Part shown: piece after piece, positions 45,189 through 52,194 of the stretch
Layout: every line of letters starts with the position of its first letter
Numbering within the stretch: position 1 is the first letter of the stretch
Source of the DNA: JAFKKS01 sp050187875
GTDB taxonomy: Bacteria > Pseudomonadota > Alphaproteobacteria > Rhizobiales > Xanthobacteraceae
Reading direction: 5' to 3'
Assembly: GCA_050187875.1 (NCBI GenBank)
Contig: JBFWXB010000009.1
Location: 53,180-117,179, forward strand
DNA length: 64,000 nucleotides
Program-made: the position numbers and the translations under genes
The notes under the pieces: model-generated
Database searches by the model: none
What the model was told of the DNA's origin: nothing
The model's input: only the letters and a program-made list of their open reading frames with translations

Positions 45189-45251
45189 CGATCAGGACTC
45201 TCGTCTGATAGAGGCAAAGATCGCTGTGGTAGATTTCTCGCTGCGGCGATC

Positions 45252-45653
45252 TCAATCGCTCTCGGTGCCAGGCCGGCTTCCTTCGTAGTGATAGTCTCGA
45301 AATTGCTCCGGAAAATATTGCCGCTGTAACCCGTCGATGATTTCATGCTGACGGATTTTCAGCCCCATGTTCGGCCAAGACTCACCTGCGCCAGGAACGT
45401 CGATAGCGATGACGAGCTCCCATCCGTGAAGGTCCTTTAGCGTCTTTTGGAGCAATTGGATCACACCCGGCTCTAACAGCGCCAGATTGTTAATATAGAC
45501 TTTGACTTGCAGAGATCCCCAATTGTCGTCGTGTACCCAGTAATCTTCCTTTCCAAACGGGTCCTCTTTGCCGAAGTTCTTCAGCACGTTGCATACGCGG
45601 CTATAGAGCCGTTCCCACTGGTCCATCTGTTTTTGATCTTCCATGGAAGTCAT
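45252..45653 (-). CDS. Putative immunity protein, first copy
   Basis: A 133-residue acidic protein directly after the toxin gene, with only 3 bp between them, which is the normal place for an immunity gene. It shares WVHDDNWGSLQVKVYINNL, LLEPGVIQLLQ and VPGAGESWPNMGLKIR with the copy downstream. I estimate roughly half of the residues are identical. No characterised domain is recognised. The start at 45653 (MTSMEDQK) could also be the internal Met four residues later. Confidence 0.65.
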   Translation of the reverse strand: MTSMEDQKQMDQWERLYSRVCNVLKNFGKEDPFGKEDYWVHDDNWGSLQVKVYINNLALLEPGVIQLLQKTLKDLHGWELVIAIDVPGAGESWPNMGLKIRQHEIIDGLQRQYFPEQFRDYHYEGSRPGTESD

Positions 45654-45656
45654 TCA

Positions 45657-46424
45657 TCATTCCTCCACGCGCGGGCCTCGACGCATCCAATACATTATCT
45701 CCCGCATGTAAATCCGGACGTTGTAACGGCGAATTCGCAGGTCGCTTGACCTCTTAACAGAGTTGACGAATTCGTGCGCTTGATCCGGAGTCATTTGCTC
45801 AGGCTGTATTCTTCGGTCGGCCATGAATTTTTCGAGAGCTTCCTTTACCGCGAGATTATAATCTTGATGATCACGATCCCAGCCGTGCCAATCACCATGC
45901 AACCGTCCCGTCTTTGCTTCATCAAACACCTTCCGCGTTTCGGGGCGAAGCGGCAACTTGCTGTAGACGCTATGGCTCACAAAATGATGACCATGAGGCC
46001 GAGAGCCGAGACGCCGCGCACCGCTGATATCTGTTGGAGTTGCATCTGAAGCCGCTCCGTCACCATACGTCCACTGCCCTCCATCCGGATTGCCGGCCGG
46101 GATGCGCGGCTGGTCGGGATTGAAGTTTTCCTTGCATTCCGCCTTCGCGCGTTTTGCGAGCGCGATCTCGAAGCGCAGCGCTGCGAAATCCGATTTGATC
46201 TGCGCAAGCTCGATGTCGTATTCACGTTGGCGCGCGACTTCCTCAGCCGCGTCAACCTGGTTCGAAGATTGCGGTTCGACAGGCCATAGCGACGGCGGCA
46301 GGAGCTGCCGCGCCGCCTCGGGTGTCATGAAGCGCGCGGCATCGGGGCGCCAATAGCGTTCAGCGTCCGGGCGCATGAAGCGGCGGCGCTGATGCTCGAG
46401 CCAGGCGGTTTCGCGCGCTGACAT
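45657..46424 (-). CDS. GTA-embedded polymorphic toxin, GHH/HNH-like nuclease
   Basis: A 255-residue protein in three parts. Residues 1-50 hold an Arg/Pro/Asp/Ala repeat leader (FMRPDAERYWRPDAARFM). Residues about 60-100 form a charged coiled coil. The linker FNPDQPRIPAGNPDGGQWT is typical of toxins in Rhizobiales. The C-terminal domain (about 140-255) starts with RPHGHHFVSHSVY, the GHH motif at 145-147, and has further histidines near 180 and 186 (HGWDRDHQDYN). That is like HNH/endonuclease VII-fold toxins. It lies between the capsid and connector genes and is followed at once by a likely immunity gene. The nuclease assignment is from motif recognition, not proof. Confidence 0.7.
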   Translation of the reverse strand: MSARETAWLEHQRRRFMRPDAERYWRPDAARFMTPEAARQLLPPSLWPVEPQSSNQVDAAEEVARQREYDIELAQIKSDFAALRFEIALAKRAKAECKENFNPDQPRIPAGNPDGGQWTYGDGAASDATPTDISGARRLGSRPHGHHFVSHSVYSKLPLRPETRKVFDEAKTGRLHGDWHGWDRDHQDYNLAVKEALEKFMADRRIQPEQMTPDQAHEFVNSVKRSSDLRIRRYNVRIYMREIMYWMRRGPRVEE

Positions 46425-46492
46425 GTGAGACGTCTCGTGATGTGAAGAATGAAATTCCGGGCGGCAGCGCGCCGCCCGGTGTTGCTTGCTCC

Positions 46493-46580
46493 GTCATGCG
46501 CGGGCTTGACCCGCGCATCCATCATTCAAAGGAAATTTTACGAAGAGGATGGATTGCTGGGTCAAGCCCGGCAATGACGA
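46493..46580. repeat. Intergenic palindromic repeat, GGGCTTGACCC class
   Basis: GTCATGCGCGGGCTTGACCC at the left and GGGTCAAGCCCGGCAATGAC at the right, as at 1418. It lies between the capsid gene and the toxin gene. Confidence 0.7.
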
Positions 46581-46616
46581 TTTCTCATCCTCAGCGATCG
46601 CGACATTCTGCGTCCG

Positions 46617-47852
46617 CTACGACGCCGCGAACTTGAGAAGCTTGATCGCGTCGAAGTCCTGCACGCCGCCGCCGACGCGTTTCGTCGTATAGAAGAGCAC
46701 GTAGGGCTTGGCGCTGTAGGGATCGCGCAGCACGCGCACGCCCTGCCGGTCGACGACGAGATAGCCGCGGCGGAAATCGCCGAAGGCGATCGAGAGCGAA
46801 TTCGCCGCGACGTCCGGCATGTCCTCCGCCTCGATGACCGGGAACGTCATCAGCGTGGCGCGCCCGCCGAAGACCGCCGGCGGCTGCCAGAGATAGTTGC
46901 CGGAGGAATCCTTGAACTTGCGGATCGCCGCCTGCGTCTTGCGGTTCATCACGAAGGTTGCGTTCTGGCGATAGCCGGCACGCACCGCATAGACGAGATC
47001 GACGAGCACATCGGAAGGCTCGCTCGCCGGCCAGTCGCCGGCGACGCCGGTCGCGAGATAGCCGAGCTTGCCCCACTCCCACGAACCGTTCGCGACATTC
47101 GTGTAGGAGAGGAATCCCTTCGGCTTGTTACTGCCATCGCCGGAGACGAACGCGGTGCCCTCCTGCTCGGCGAACGCCTGCTCCACCTCGCCCGCGAGCC
47201 ATTCGTCGACATTCACTGCCGCGTCTTCGAGGAGCGACGGCGTCGCCGCCGGCATGGCGTAGAGCTCCATCGCCGGGAAGGCGAGCTCGTCGAGCACCGG
47301 CGAATTGGTCTGCGGCCGCGCCGCCGTCTCGCCAACCCAGCCGACGGACGGGCCGGAGGTCATGAACGGCTTCTTGTAGACGGAGGACGAGACCTCCTGC
47401 ACGCCGGCGATCGAGCGGATCGGCGAGATGACGGAAAGCCGCTTGCCGATCGTCTGCGCGATCTCGTCGGGCACGAGATAGCCGCCGTCGGGACTGGAGC
47501 CGACGGAAAGCGCCTTCGTCTCCAGCGCGCGCAAGCCGCCGCTCTCGCCGCCGCGCATATAGGCATCGAAGGCCTGCTTGTGCTCACGCGCCTGATGCGT
47601 CGTCGCCGCCTTCTCCGCGCCGAGCGCCGGACGCGCGGATTTGAGCGTCAGCTCGTCCATGCGCGCATTGAGACGCGCCATCTTCTCCTCGAGAAGCGGA
47701 TCGGCGCCGCGCCCCTTCTCGATCGCGGCAAGCCGCGCGTCATTCGTCACCTTGTATTCCTCGAACACGCGCATCGTCTCGTCATGCGTGCCATAGGCTT
47801 CGCCGATGCCCGCCTTGATCTCGGGCGCGTGCTGATTGATGTCGATATCCAT
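46617..47852 (-). CDS. GTA gp5, HK97-fold major capsid protein
   Basis: A 411-residue major capsid protein. The N-terminal third is a coiled-coil delta domain (EEYKVTNDARLAAIEKGRG, LNARMDELTLKS) that the prohead protease would remove. The C-terminal two thirds is the HK97 shell domain (GGYLVPDEIAQTIGKRL, ATPSLLEDAAVNVDEWLAGEVEQAFA and the late FGDFRRGYLVVDRQGVRVLRDPYS; runs split for length). The start at 47852 (MDIDINQ) is used. Confidence 0.95.
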   Translation of the reverse strand: MDIDINQHAPEIKAGIGEAYGTHDETMRVFEEYKVTNDARLAAIEKGRGADPLLEEKMARLNARMDELTLKSARPALGAEKAATTHQAREHKQAFDAYMRGGESGGLRALETKALSVGSSPDGGYLVPDEIAQTIGKRLSVISPIRSIAGVQEVSSSVYKKPFMTSGPSVGWVGETAARPQTNSPVLDELAFPAMELYAMPAATPSLLEDAAVNVDEWLAGEVEQAFAEQEGTAFVSGDGSNKPKGFLSYTNVANGSWEWGKLGYLATGVAGDWPASEPSDVLVDLVYAVRAGYRQNATFVMNRKTQAAIRKFKDSSGNYLWQPPAVFGGRATLMTFPVIEAEDMPDVAANSLSIAFGDFRRGYLVVDRQGVRVLRDPYSAKPYVLFYTTKRVGGGVQDFDAIKLLKFAAS

Positions 47853-47977
47853 GTGTGCTCTTCCTCGTGGTTGTGGTTGGGGATGAGGTCGTGCGTGATC
47901 GTCGCGCGGCCGTGAGCCGGCCCGCATGCGATCATTGAAAAATTCGAAGAGCGCCGTTGCCGCCAATGCGCGGCGTG

Positions 47978-48349
47978 CTAGACGGGTTTGAAGATCCCGC
48001 GATCCAAATTCACGATCGACATGCCGGCGTCACCCGCTTGCGGAAATTCTTTCGAAGCGGCGAGCCTCTCTAGTGCTTCCCTGGCCGTCGTCGGCGCGAC
48101 AGCCAACGTCGACTTCGCCGCATTGAGCCGCACCTGCGCATTCTCATGTTCGTAGAGGCGCAAGAGCAGGCGGCGCTGATCGCCGGGCCGCGTCTTCAGC
48201 TCGTCCTCTACAGCTCGCTTCTCACGATAAAGCTCATTGAATTTTGAAATCTCGTCGTTGAGCAGCGCCCGGTCCTGAGCCAATGCAATTTCGGCAAAGC
48301 GCTCGACCAAATGGTCGTCGGACATTGTCGATAAGTCGCTGCGCTTCAT
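47978..48349 (-). CDS. DUF2019 domain protein, likely immunity protein
   Basis: A 123-residue DUF2019-type protein made of short helices (VERFAEIALAQDRALLNDEI; HENAQVRLNAAKSTLAVAPT). The end QAGDAGMSIVNLDRGIFKP is typical of the family. DUF2019 proteins occur as immunity proteins beside polymorphic toxins. Its start overlaps the stop of the 60-residue toxin fragment by 4 bp, so it was once coupled to a toxin. It appears intact although its toxin partner is broken, and may persist as an orphan antidote. Confidence 0.75.
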   Translation of the reverse strand: MKRSDLSTMSDDHLVERFAEIALAQDRALLNDEISKFNELYREKRAVEDELKTRPGDQRRLLLRLYEHENAQVRLNAAKSTLAVAPTTAREALERLAASKEFPQAGDAGMSIVNLDRGIFKPV

Positions 48350-48528
48350 GGCTTCAGCACTCCGTATCTGATCAAAGCTTCGAGACCGACTCGCCGCCGT
48401 TCATCCCAATCCTTCCCTCTCAAATACTGTCTGGGAGACAGCCCATCGTAGTCATCATTCAAGCGTTGATACCACGCATTGATTTCCCAATGCTTCAATG
48501 TCGGAATTCGCACGAGGTTGTCATCCAT
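48346..48528 (-). CDS. 60-residue toxin C-terminal fragment
   Basis: A 60-residue reading frame starting MDDNLVRIPTLKHWEINAW and ending LSPRQYLRGKDWDERRRVG-LEALIRYGVLKP. I read it as the last part of a longer toxin, because similar endings occur at the C-termini of GTA-linked toxins, but this is from memory. It overlaps the N-terminal remnant in another frame and couples to the DUF2019 gene by ATGA. It may be translated on its own from the internal ATG. Confidence 0.5.
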   Translation of the reverse strand: MDDNLVRIPTLKHWEINAWYQRLNDDYDGLSPRQYLRGKDWDERRRVGLEALIRYGVLKP

Positions 48529-48620
48529 CGCGCCGCGTCGGGACGTAGCCAGCGGGACGCGTCAGGCCGCATCAGGCGGTGGCGCTGACGCGCGATGGCA
48601 GCAGGCTGCACCCAGCCCAT
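48495..48620 (-). pseudogene. Toxin N-terminal remnant with RPDA leader
   Basis: A 41-residue frame whose first 33 residues match the leader of the intact toxin at 45657-46424: both have 16 residues before MRPDA, and then two RPDA blocks. Here they are RLMRPDASRWLRPDAARWM. The frame then runs out of register into 8 unrelated residues and a stop, while the toxin tail continues in the next frame. The likely cause is a deletion joining head and tail out of frame. Confidence 0.65.
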
Positions 48621-48663
48621 GCGGCAGTTCCTTGCGTAACTTGAGGAGGTACGAGCGGCGTGC

Positions 48664-48746
48664 GTAGCCCGGATGGAGCGAAGCGAAATCCGGGAACGAT
48701 CGGCTGGCTGACCCCGGGTTCCGCTTCGCTCCACCCGGGCTACGGG
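48664..48746. repeat. REP pair, GTAGCCCGGAT class
   Basis: GTAGCCCGGATGGAGCGAAG at the left is mirrored by CTTCGCTCCACCCGGGCTAC at the right. It is in the gap between the toxin remnant and the prohead protease gene. Confidence 0.75.
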
Positions 48747-48784
48747 CTTTGCGTGAGTTGAAGGGGTAAGACGCAACGCTGGGG

Positions 48785-48829
48785 TTATGGATTCCGGGCT
48801 CGCCGCAGGAGCGGCGCCCCGGAATGACG
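48785..48829. repeat. Intergenic palindromic repeat, GGATTCCGGGCTCGCC class
   Basis: ATTCCGGGCTCGCCGCAGGA-GCGGCGCCCCGGAAT forms a stem with the sister copy at 49930-50032. It supplies the stop codon and the final residues of the prohead protease. Confidence 0.65.
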
Positions 48830-49381
48830 CCGTGCCGAATGCGCAGCACCACACGCCGTGCGCCAGGCCGCTTCCGCGCGCGCCCGCGCCGGCGAGAGCC
48901 GCGGCGGGGAGGACACCGCGGATCCTTTCACGGCGTGGACGCGCGCGCCCGCGAGCAGCGGGAACGTGACGATGGAAATCTCCCAGAGGTCGATGGCGGT
49001 GAGCTTGCGCACGCGCGTCTTCGCCTCGACGCGGCCCTGCACGGTGCGAAAGCCGATCGAGAGCCCGTCGATCGCGCCGGCGCGCAAGAGCGAGAAGAGC
49101 TCGCGCGAGCGCTGCACGTCGGGGATGAGGCGGCCGCGCGCGTAGAGCCCGCGGAAATCCTCGCGCAACTCGAGCCAGATGCCGACGGGCTCCGCCGGGT
49201 CGTGCTGGAACAGCATCGGGATGCGGCGCAAGCCTCGCGCTTTCAGCGTCTCGCGGAAGGCGCCCGGCATCACCATGTCGCGCGCCTGGTCGACGACGCC
49301 GAACAGGCTCGCATAGCCTTCGACCGTGCCGTCGGCGTCGATGCCGAAATGCGGCGCGCTGAGTTGCGCAATCGCGTTCAT
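48785..49381 (-). CDS. GTA gp4, HK97-family prohead protease
   Basis: A 198-residue prohead protease that trims the capsid delta domain. It shows VEGYASLFGVVDQARDMVMPGAF, broken here, then LFQHDPAEPVGIW with the catalytic His, and LSIGFRTVQGRVE with the catalytic Ser. The start at 49381 (MNAIAQL) is used. The last 14 or so codons are encoded by an intergenic palindrome (48785-48829), so the natural end was probably replaced. Confidence 0.9.
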   Translation of the reverse strand: MNAIAQLSAPHFGIDADGTVEGYASLFGVVDQARDMVMPGAFRETLKARGLRRIPMLFQHDPAEPVGIWLELREDFRGLYARGRLIPDVQRSRELFSLLRAGAIDGLSIGFRTVQGRVEAKTRVRKLTAIDLWEISIVTFPLLAGARVHAVKGSAVSSPPRLSPARARAEAAWRTACGAAHSARRHSGAPLLRRARNP

Positions 49382-49411
49382 GCGGATTCTCTTTCGCGTG
49401 AAATCATTGGC

Positions 49412-49500
49412 CGTCATTGCCGGGCTTGACCCGGCAATCCATCCGTCGATGAAACTTGTTTTTGGCTGATGGATGCGCGGGTCGAGCCCGCGCATGACGA
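49412..49500. repeat. Intergenic palindromic repeat, GGGCTTGACCC class
   Basis: GTCATTGCCGGGCTTGACCC at the left and GGGTCGAGCCCGCGCATGAC at the right. It lies between the prohead protease and the small basic protein gene. Confidence 0.7.
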
Positions 49501-49517
49501 TTGCTGCGGCGAGGTCT

Positions 49518-49694
49518 CTACCGCTTCGCGCGTTTGCGCGCCGGAACCTTCGCCGGAGCGAGACGCCGCGCCGGCACGCCACGCTTGGCCGCGCGATCGA
49601 GATGGCCGAGGAACTCGCGGAAGACATGAAGGTGGTCGCGGCGCGTCTTCGCCTCACCGCGGATGGCGCGAAGCACCGTGTGCAATGTGTCCAT
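49518..49694 (-). CDS. Small basic GTA-region protein
   Basis: A 58-residue protein starting MDTLHTVLRAIRGEAKTRRD and ending in a Lys/Arg/Ala/Pro tail (PAKVPARKRAKR). It is probably a helix followed by a disordered nucleic-acid-like tail. The start codon lies inside the end of the gp3.5-like gene (41-bp overlap). No domain is recognised. The reading frame, position and composition fit a small conserved GTA accessory gene. Confidence 0.45.
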   Translation of the reverse strand: MDTLHTVLRAIRGEAKTRRDHLHVFREFLGHLDRAAKRGVPARRLAPAKVPARKRAKR

Positions 49695-49878
49695 CTGTCA
49701 CTCCATGGCTCTCGTTGAAGCGCGCAAGCTCGCGCACGAAATCGTCGAAGCGGCGCATCGCGGCGGCGAGCTCGCGCAGCGCGAACCAGAGAAGCGCGCT
49801 CGCCCCGCTCGCCCAGAGGAAGAGCGCGAGGTGCGCGAGGTCGCCGCGCACGGCGAAGGTGCGGATGAGTTCGTCCAT
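49654..49878 (-). CDS. GTA gp3.5-like small membrane protein
   Basis: A 74-residue protein with one membrane helix (LALFLWASGASALLWFALREL) and a charged tail, between the portal and the protease genes, where RcGTA has its gp3.5 gene. The start at 49878 (MDELIRTFAV) is used. Its function is unknown. The position and single-helix form are the evidence. Confidence 0.65.
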   Translation of the reverse strand: MDELIRTFAVRGDLAHLALFLWASGASALLWFALRELAAAMRRFDDFVRELARFNESHGVTDGHIAHGASRHPR

Positions 49879-49929
49879 AACGATGCCTGCGGCCGAATGA
49901 CGTCTGTGCGCGCGTTGTCTTTCTCTGTC

Positions 49930-50032
49930 GTTCCGGATCACCTGCGGAGCAGGTGAGTCCGGAATCCACGACACCCAGCGCTGGGGTTATGGATTCCGGG
50001 CTCGCCGCTGTCGCGGCGCCCCGGAATGACAA
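49930..50032. repeat. Intergenic palindromic repeat, GGATTCCGGGCTCGCC class
   Basis: GTCGTTCCGGATCACCTGCG at the left and CGCCGCTGTCGCGGCGCCCC with GGAATGAC at the right. It shares the GGATTCCGGGCTCGCCGC block with 48785. It lies between gp3.5 and the collagen-like gene. Confidence 0.65.
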
Positions 50033-50114
50033 GCCGCGGCCCATGCGCGGCCGGATTGACGAAGGCCGCCCCGATCGGTCAGGCTCCGCCGTCGTGTCCC
50101 GGCCGGAATGAGTG

Positions 50115-50738
50115 ATGCGTTTCCGCCTTGCATTGTGTTTCGCTGCGGCGTGCGTCATCGCCGCGCCGATCGCGGCGCGCGCGGAGATCCGCCTGCGCGA
50201 GGCGCAGATCGTGCGCGGCAATCTCGTCGTCGCCGGACGCACCGACCTGCCGCATTTCCTGGTCGTGCTCGACGAGCGCTACAGCGTCACCGCCGACAGC
50301 CGCGGCCGCTTCGCCTTTCGCATCGTCTACATCCCGCCCGACTGCATCGGCACGCTGCGCGCCGGCGCCGACACGCTGCGCTTCGTCGTCGCCAATTGCG
50401 GCCCCGCGGGACCGCGCGGCGAGAAAGGCGAGCGCGGGCCGACGGGACCGCCTGGTGCGGCGGGTCCGCAAGGCGCGCCGGGACTTCCCGGTCCGCCCGG
50501 ACTTGCCGGTCAGGCTGGGCCGCAAGGACCGAAAGGCGACCAGGGCGAACACGGCGCGAAAGGCGAACGCGGCGAAGCAGGGCCGCCCGGCCCCGCTGGT
50601 CCGCCCGGCCCATCGGGTCCTCCGGGTGCGCAAGGCGATCGCGGACCGCGCGGTTTCGTCGGACCACGCGGCGACCCTGGTCCGCGCGGACCACGCGGCG
50701 ATCCCGGCGCGTCCGAGATGGACGAGTGGGTGCGGTAG
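50115..50738 (+). CDS. Secreted collagen-like protein
   Basis: A 207-residue protein with a signal peptide (1-23, ending AARAE), a globular N-domain with a single Cys pair (about 24-98), then an uninterrupted Gly-x-y collagen-like stretch (about 98-197) and a short tail (SEMDEWVR). Gly at every third position and many Pro, Glu, Lys and Arg suggest a triple-helical fibre. It is on the opposite strand to the GTA genes, between portal and gp3.5. The start ATG at 50115 is preferred; a GTG three bases upstream is possible. It is probably an exported surface fibre. Whether it is linked to the GTA is unknown. Confidence 0.8.
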   Translation: MRFRLALCFAAACVIAAPIAARAEIRLREAQIVRGNLVVAGRTDLPHFLVVLDERYSVTADSRGRFAFRIVYIPPDCIGTLRAGADTLRFVVANCGPAGPRGEKGERGPTGPPGAAGPQGAPGLPGPPGLAGQAGPQGPKGDQGEHGAKGERGEAGPPGPAGPPGPSGPPGAQGDRGPRGFVGPRGDPGPRGPRGDPGASEMDEWVR

Positions 50739-50749
50739 ACAAACTCCGC

Positions 50750-50872
50750 ATGTCGTCCCCGCGAAAGCGGGGACCCAGTACGCCCTGCCTCGATGATCGG
50801 CCGCGGCGTACTGGATGCCCGCCGGAGCCTGTCATCGGGCCGGCGAAGCCGGGCCCGTTGGCGGGCATGACA
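50750..50872. repeat. Intergenic palindromic repeat, GTCATGCCCGC / CGGGGACGAC class
   Basis: GTCGTCCCCGCGAAAGCGGG at the left and CCCGTTGGCGGGCATGAC at the right, in inverse orientation to 14889. It lies in the convergent gap between the collagen-like gene and portal. Confidence 0.7.
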
Positions 50873-50882
50873 CTGAGAGAAC

Positions 50883-52055
50883 TTAAACCCGATCGCCACC
50901 CTCCAGCGGGGCATAGCCCAGCGCCTCGCGCTTCTCGTTGAGCGTGAGGAACGCCGCGGCGGAGATGCGCTCCCACGCCGCCGCGCGATCGGCGGCGAGC
51001 GCGTCGATCTGATCCGTGTCGATAACGATCCGCAATTCTCCGCCGAACGCCGGCGAAAGCCATTGCGCGAGCGCGGAGGCGATGCGATTGCCGAGCGGCA
51101 GCACTGTCTGCCGCCACAGCGCGCGGTTCGCCTCCGCATAATTCGCGTAAGTGAGATCGCCGGGAATGCCGAGCAGCATCGGCGGCACGCCGAAAGCGAG
51201 CGCGATCTCGCGCGCCGCCGCGTGCTTCGCCTGCAGGAAATCCATGTCCTTCGGCGAAAGCGACATCGCCTTCCAGTCGAGCCCGCCTTCGAGAAGGAGA
51301 GGACGCCCGGCATTCGCCGCGCCTTGATACGTCGTCTCGAGCTCCTGCTTGAGCCGCTCGAATTGCGGCTCCGAAAGGAGCGCGCCTTCCGGCCCCGCGT
51401 AGACGAGCGCGCCGGAGGGCCGCGCCGCATTGTCGAGCAGCGCCTTGTTCCAGCGCGCCGCGGCGTTGTGCGTATCGACGGCGACCGCCGCCGCCTCGAG
51501 CGGGCTCAAGCCGTAATGATCGTCGAGCGGATGCAGCATCGCCATGTGCAGGATCGGCGCAATGGGCGCGGCGTCCTGCGCGAAGCGCACACTTCGCCCC
51601 GCCGCGCTATACGTATAGGCCTCGGGCCAGCCATCGGCGCCGGGCTCGAGCCGCACGCGGTCGGGCCGCAGCGCGTAGAGTTCGCGCGGGCTCCCGTCGA
51701 GCGTCACCGCCTCGACATAGGAATTGCCGGCGAGCAGGAGATAGGTCGCGACGCCTTCCAGGAACGTCGCGCCGTCCTGCCGCGGATTGGGCTGCGCGAT
51801 GAGCACACCGAGCGGATGGCCGTCACGCTCCTGCGCGCCCTCATAGACGAGCAGCGAGAGCGAACCGACGTTTTCCGCGACGAGCTTCACCGCGCGATGC
51901 ACGATCGCGTTCGTCGTGTAGCCTTCACGCGCAAGCGCGGCATAATCGCGCGGCGTCCAGCGCGCGCTCCCGCCGCCTTGCATCGCAATGACCTGCGCCG
52001 TGCGCGACGCTTTCGTCTCCGGCGCGCGGAAGAGATGCTTCAGTCGATCGAGCAT
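50883..52055 (-). CDS. GTA gp3, portal protein (HK97 family)
   Basis: A 390-residue portal protein. It has WTPRDYAALAREGYTTNAIVHRAV near the start, LLLAGNSYVEAVTLDGSPREL in the middle and REIALAFGVPPMLLGIPGDLTYANYAEANRALW near the end (runs split). It forms the dodecameric DNA entry ring. The start at 52055 (MLDRLKHLF) fits the family. A palindromic repeat separates it from the large terminase. Confidence 0.95.
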   Translation of the reverse strand: MLDRLKHLFRAPETKASRTAQVIAMQGGGSARWTPRDYAALAREGYTTNAIVHRAVKLVAENVGSLSLLVYEGAQERDGHPLGVLIAQPNPRQDGATFLEGVATYLLLAGNSYVEAVTLDGSPRELYALRPDRVRLEPGADGWPEAYTYSAAGRSVRFAQDAAPIAPILHMAMLHPLDDHYGLSPLEAAAVAVDTHNAAARWNKALLDNAARPSGALVYAGPEGALLSEPQFERLKQELETTYQGAANAGRPLLLEGGLDWKAMSLSPKDMDFLQAKHAAAREIALAFGVPPMLLGIPGDLTYANYAEANRALWRQTVLPLGNRIASALAQWLSPAFGGELRIVIDTDQIDALAADRAAAWERISAAAFLTLNEKREALGYAPLEGGDRV

Positions 52056-52090
52056 AAGCGGTGTCCTGATGTCAGAAAAGCATTCCGGTT

Positions 52091-52178
52091 GTCATGCCCG
52101 CGGAGGCGGGCATCCAGTACGTCGCAGCCTCTCTCTAAGGCAGAGCGTACTGGGTCCCCGCCTTCGCGGGGACGACAT
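52091..52178. repeat. Intergenic palindromic repeat, GTCATGCCCGC / CGGGGACGAC class
   Basis: GTCATGCCCGCGGAGGCGGG at the left and GTCCCCGCCTTCGCGGGGAC at the right. It lies between terL and portal. Confidence 0.7.
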
Positions 52179-52194
52179 CTGAGCATGCCGCACG

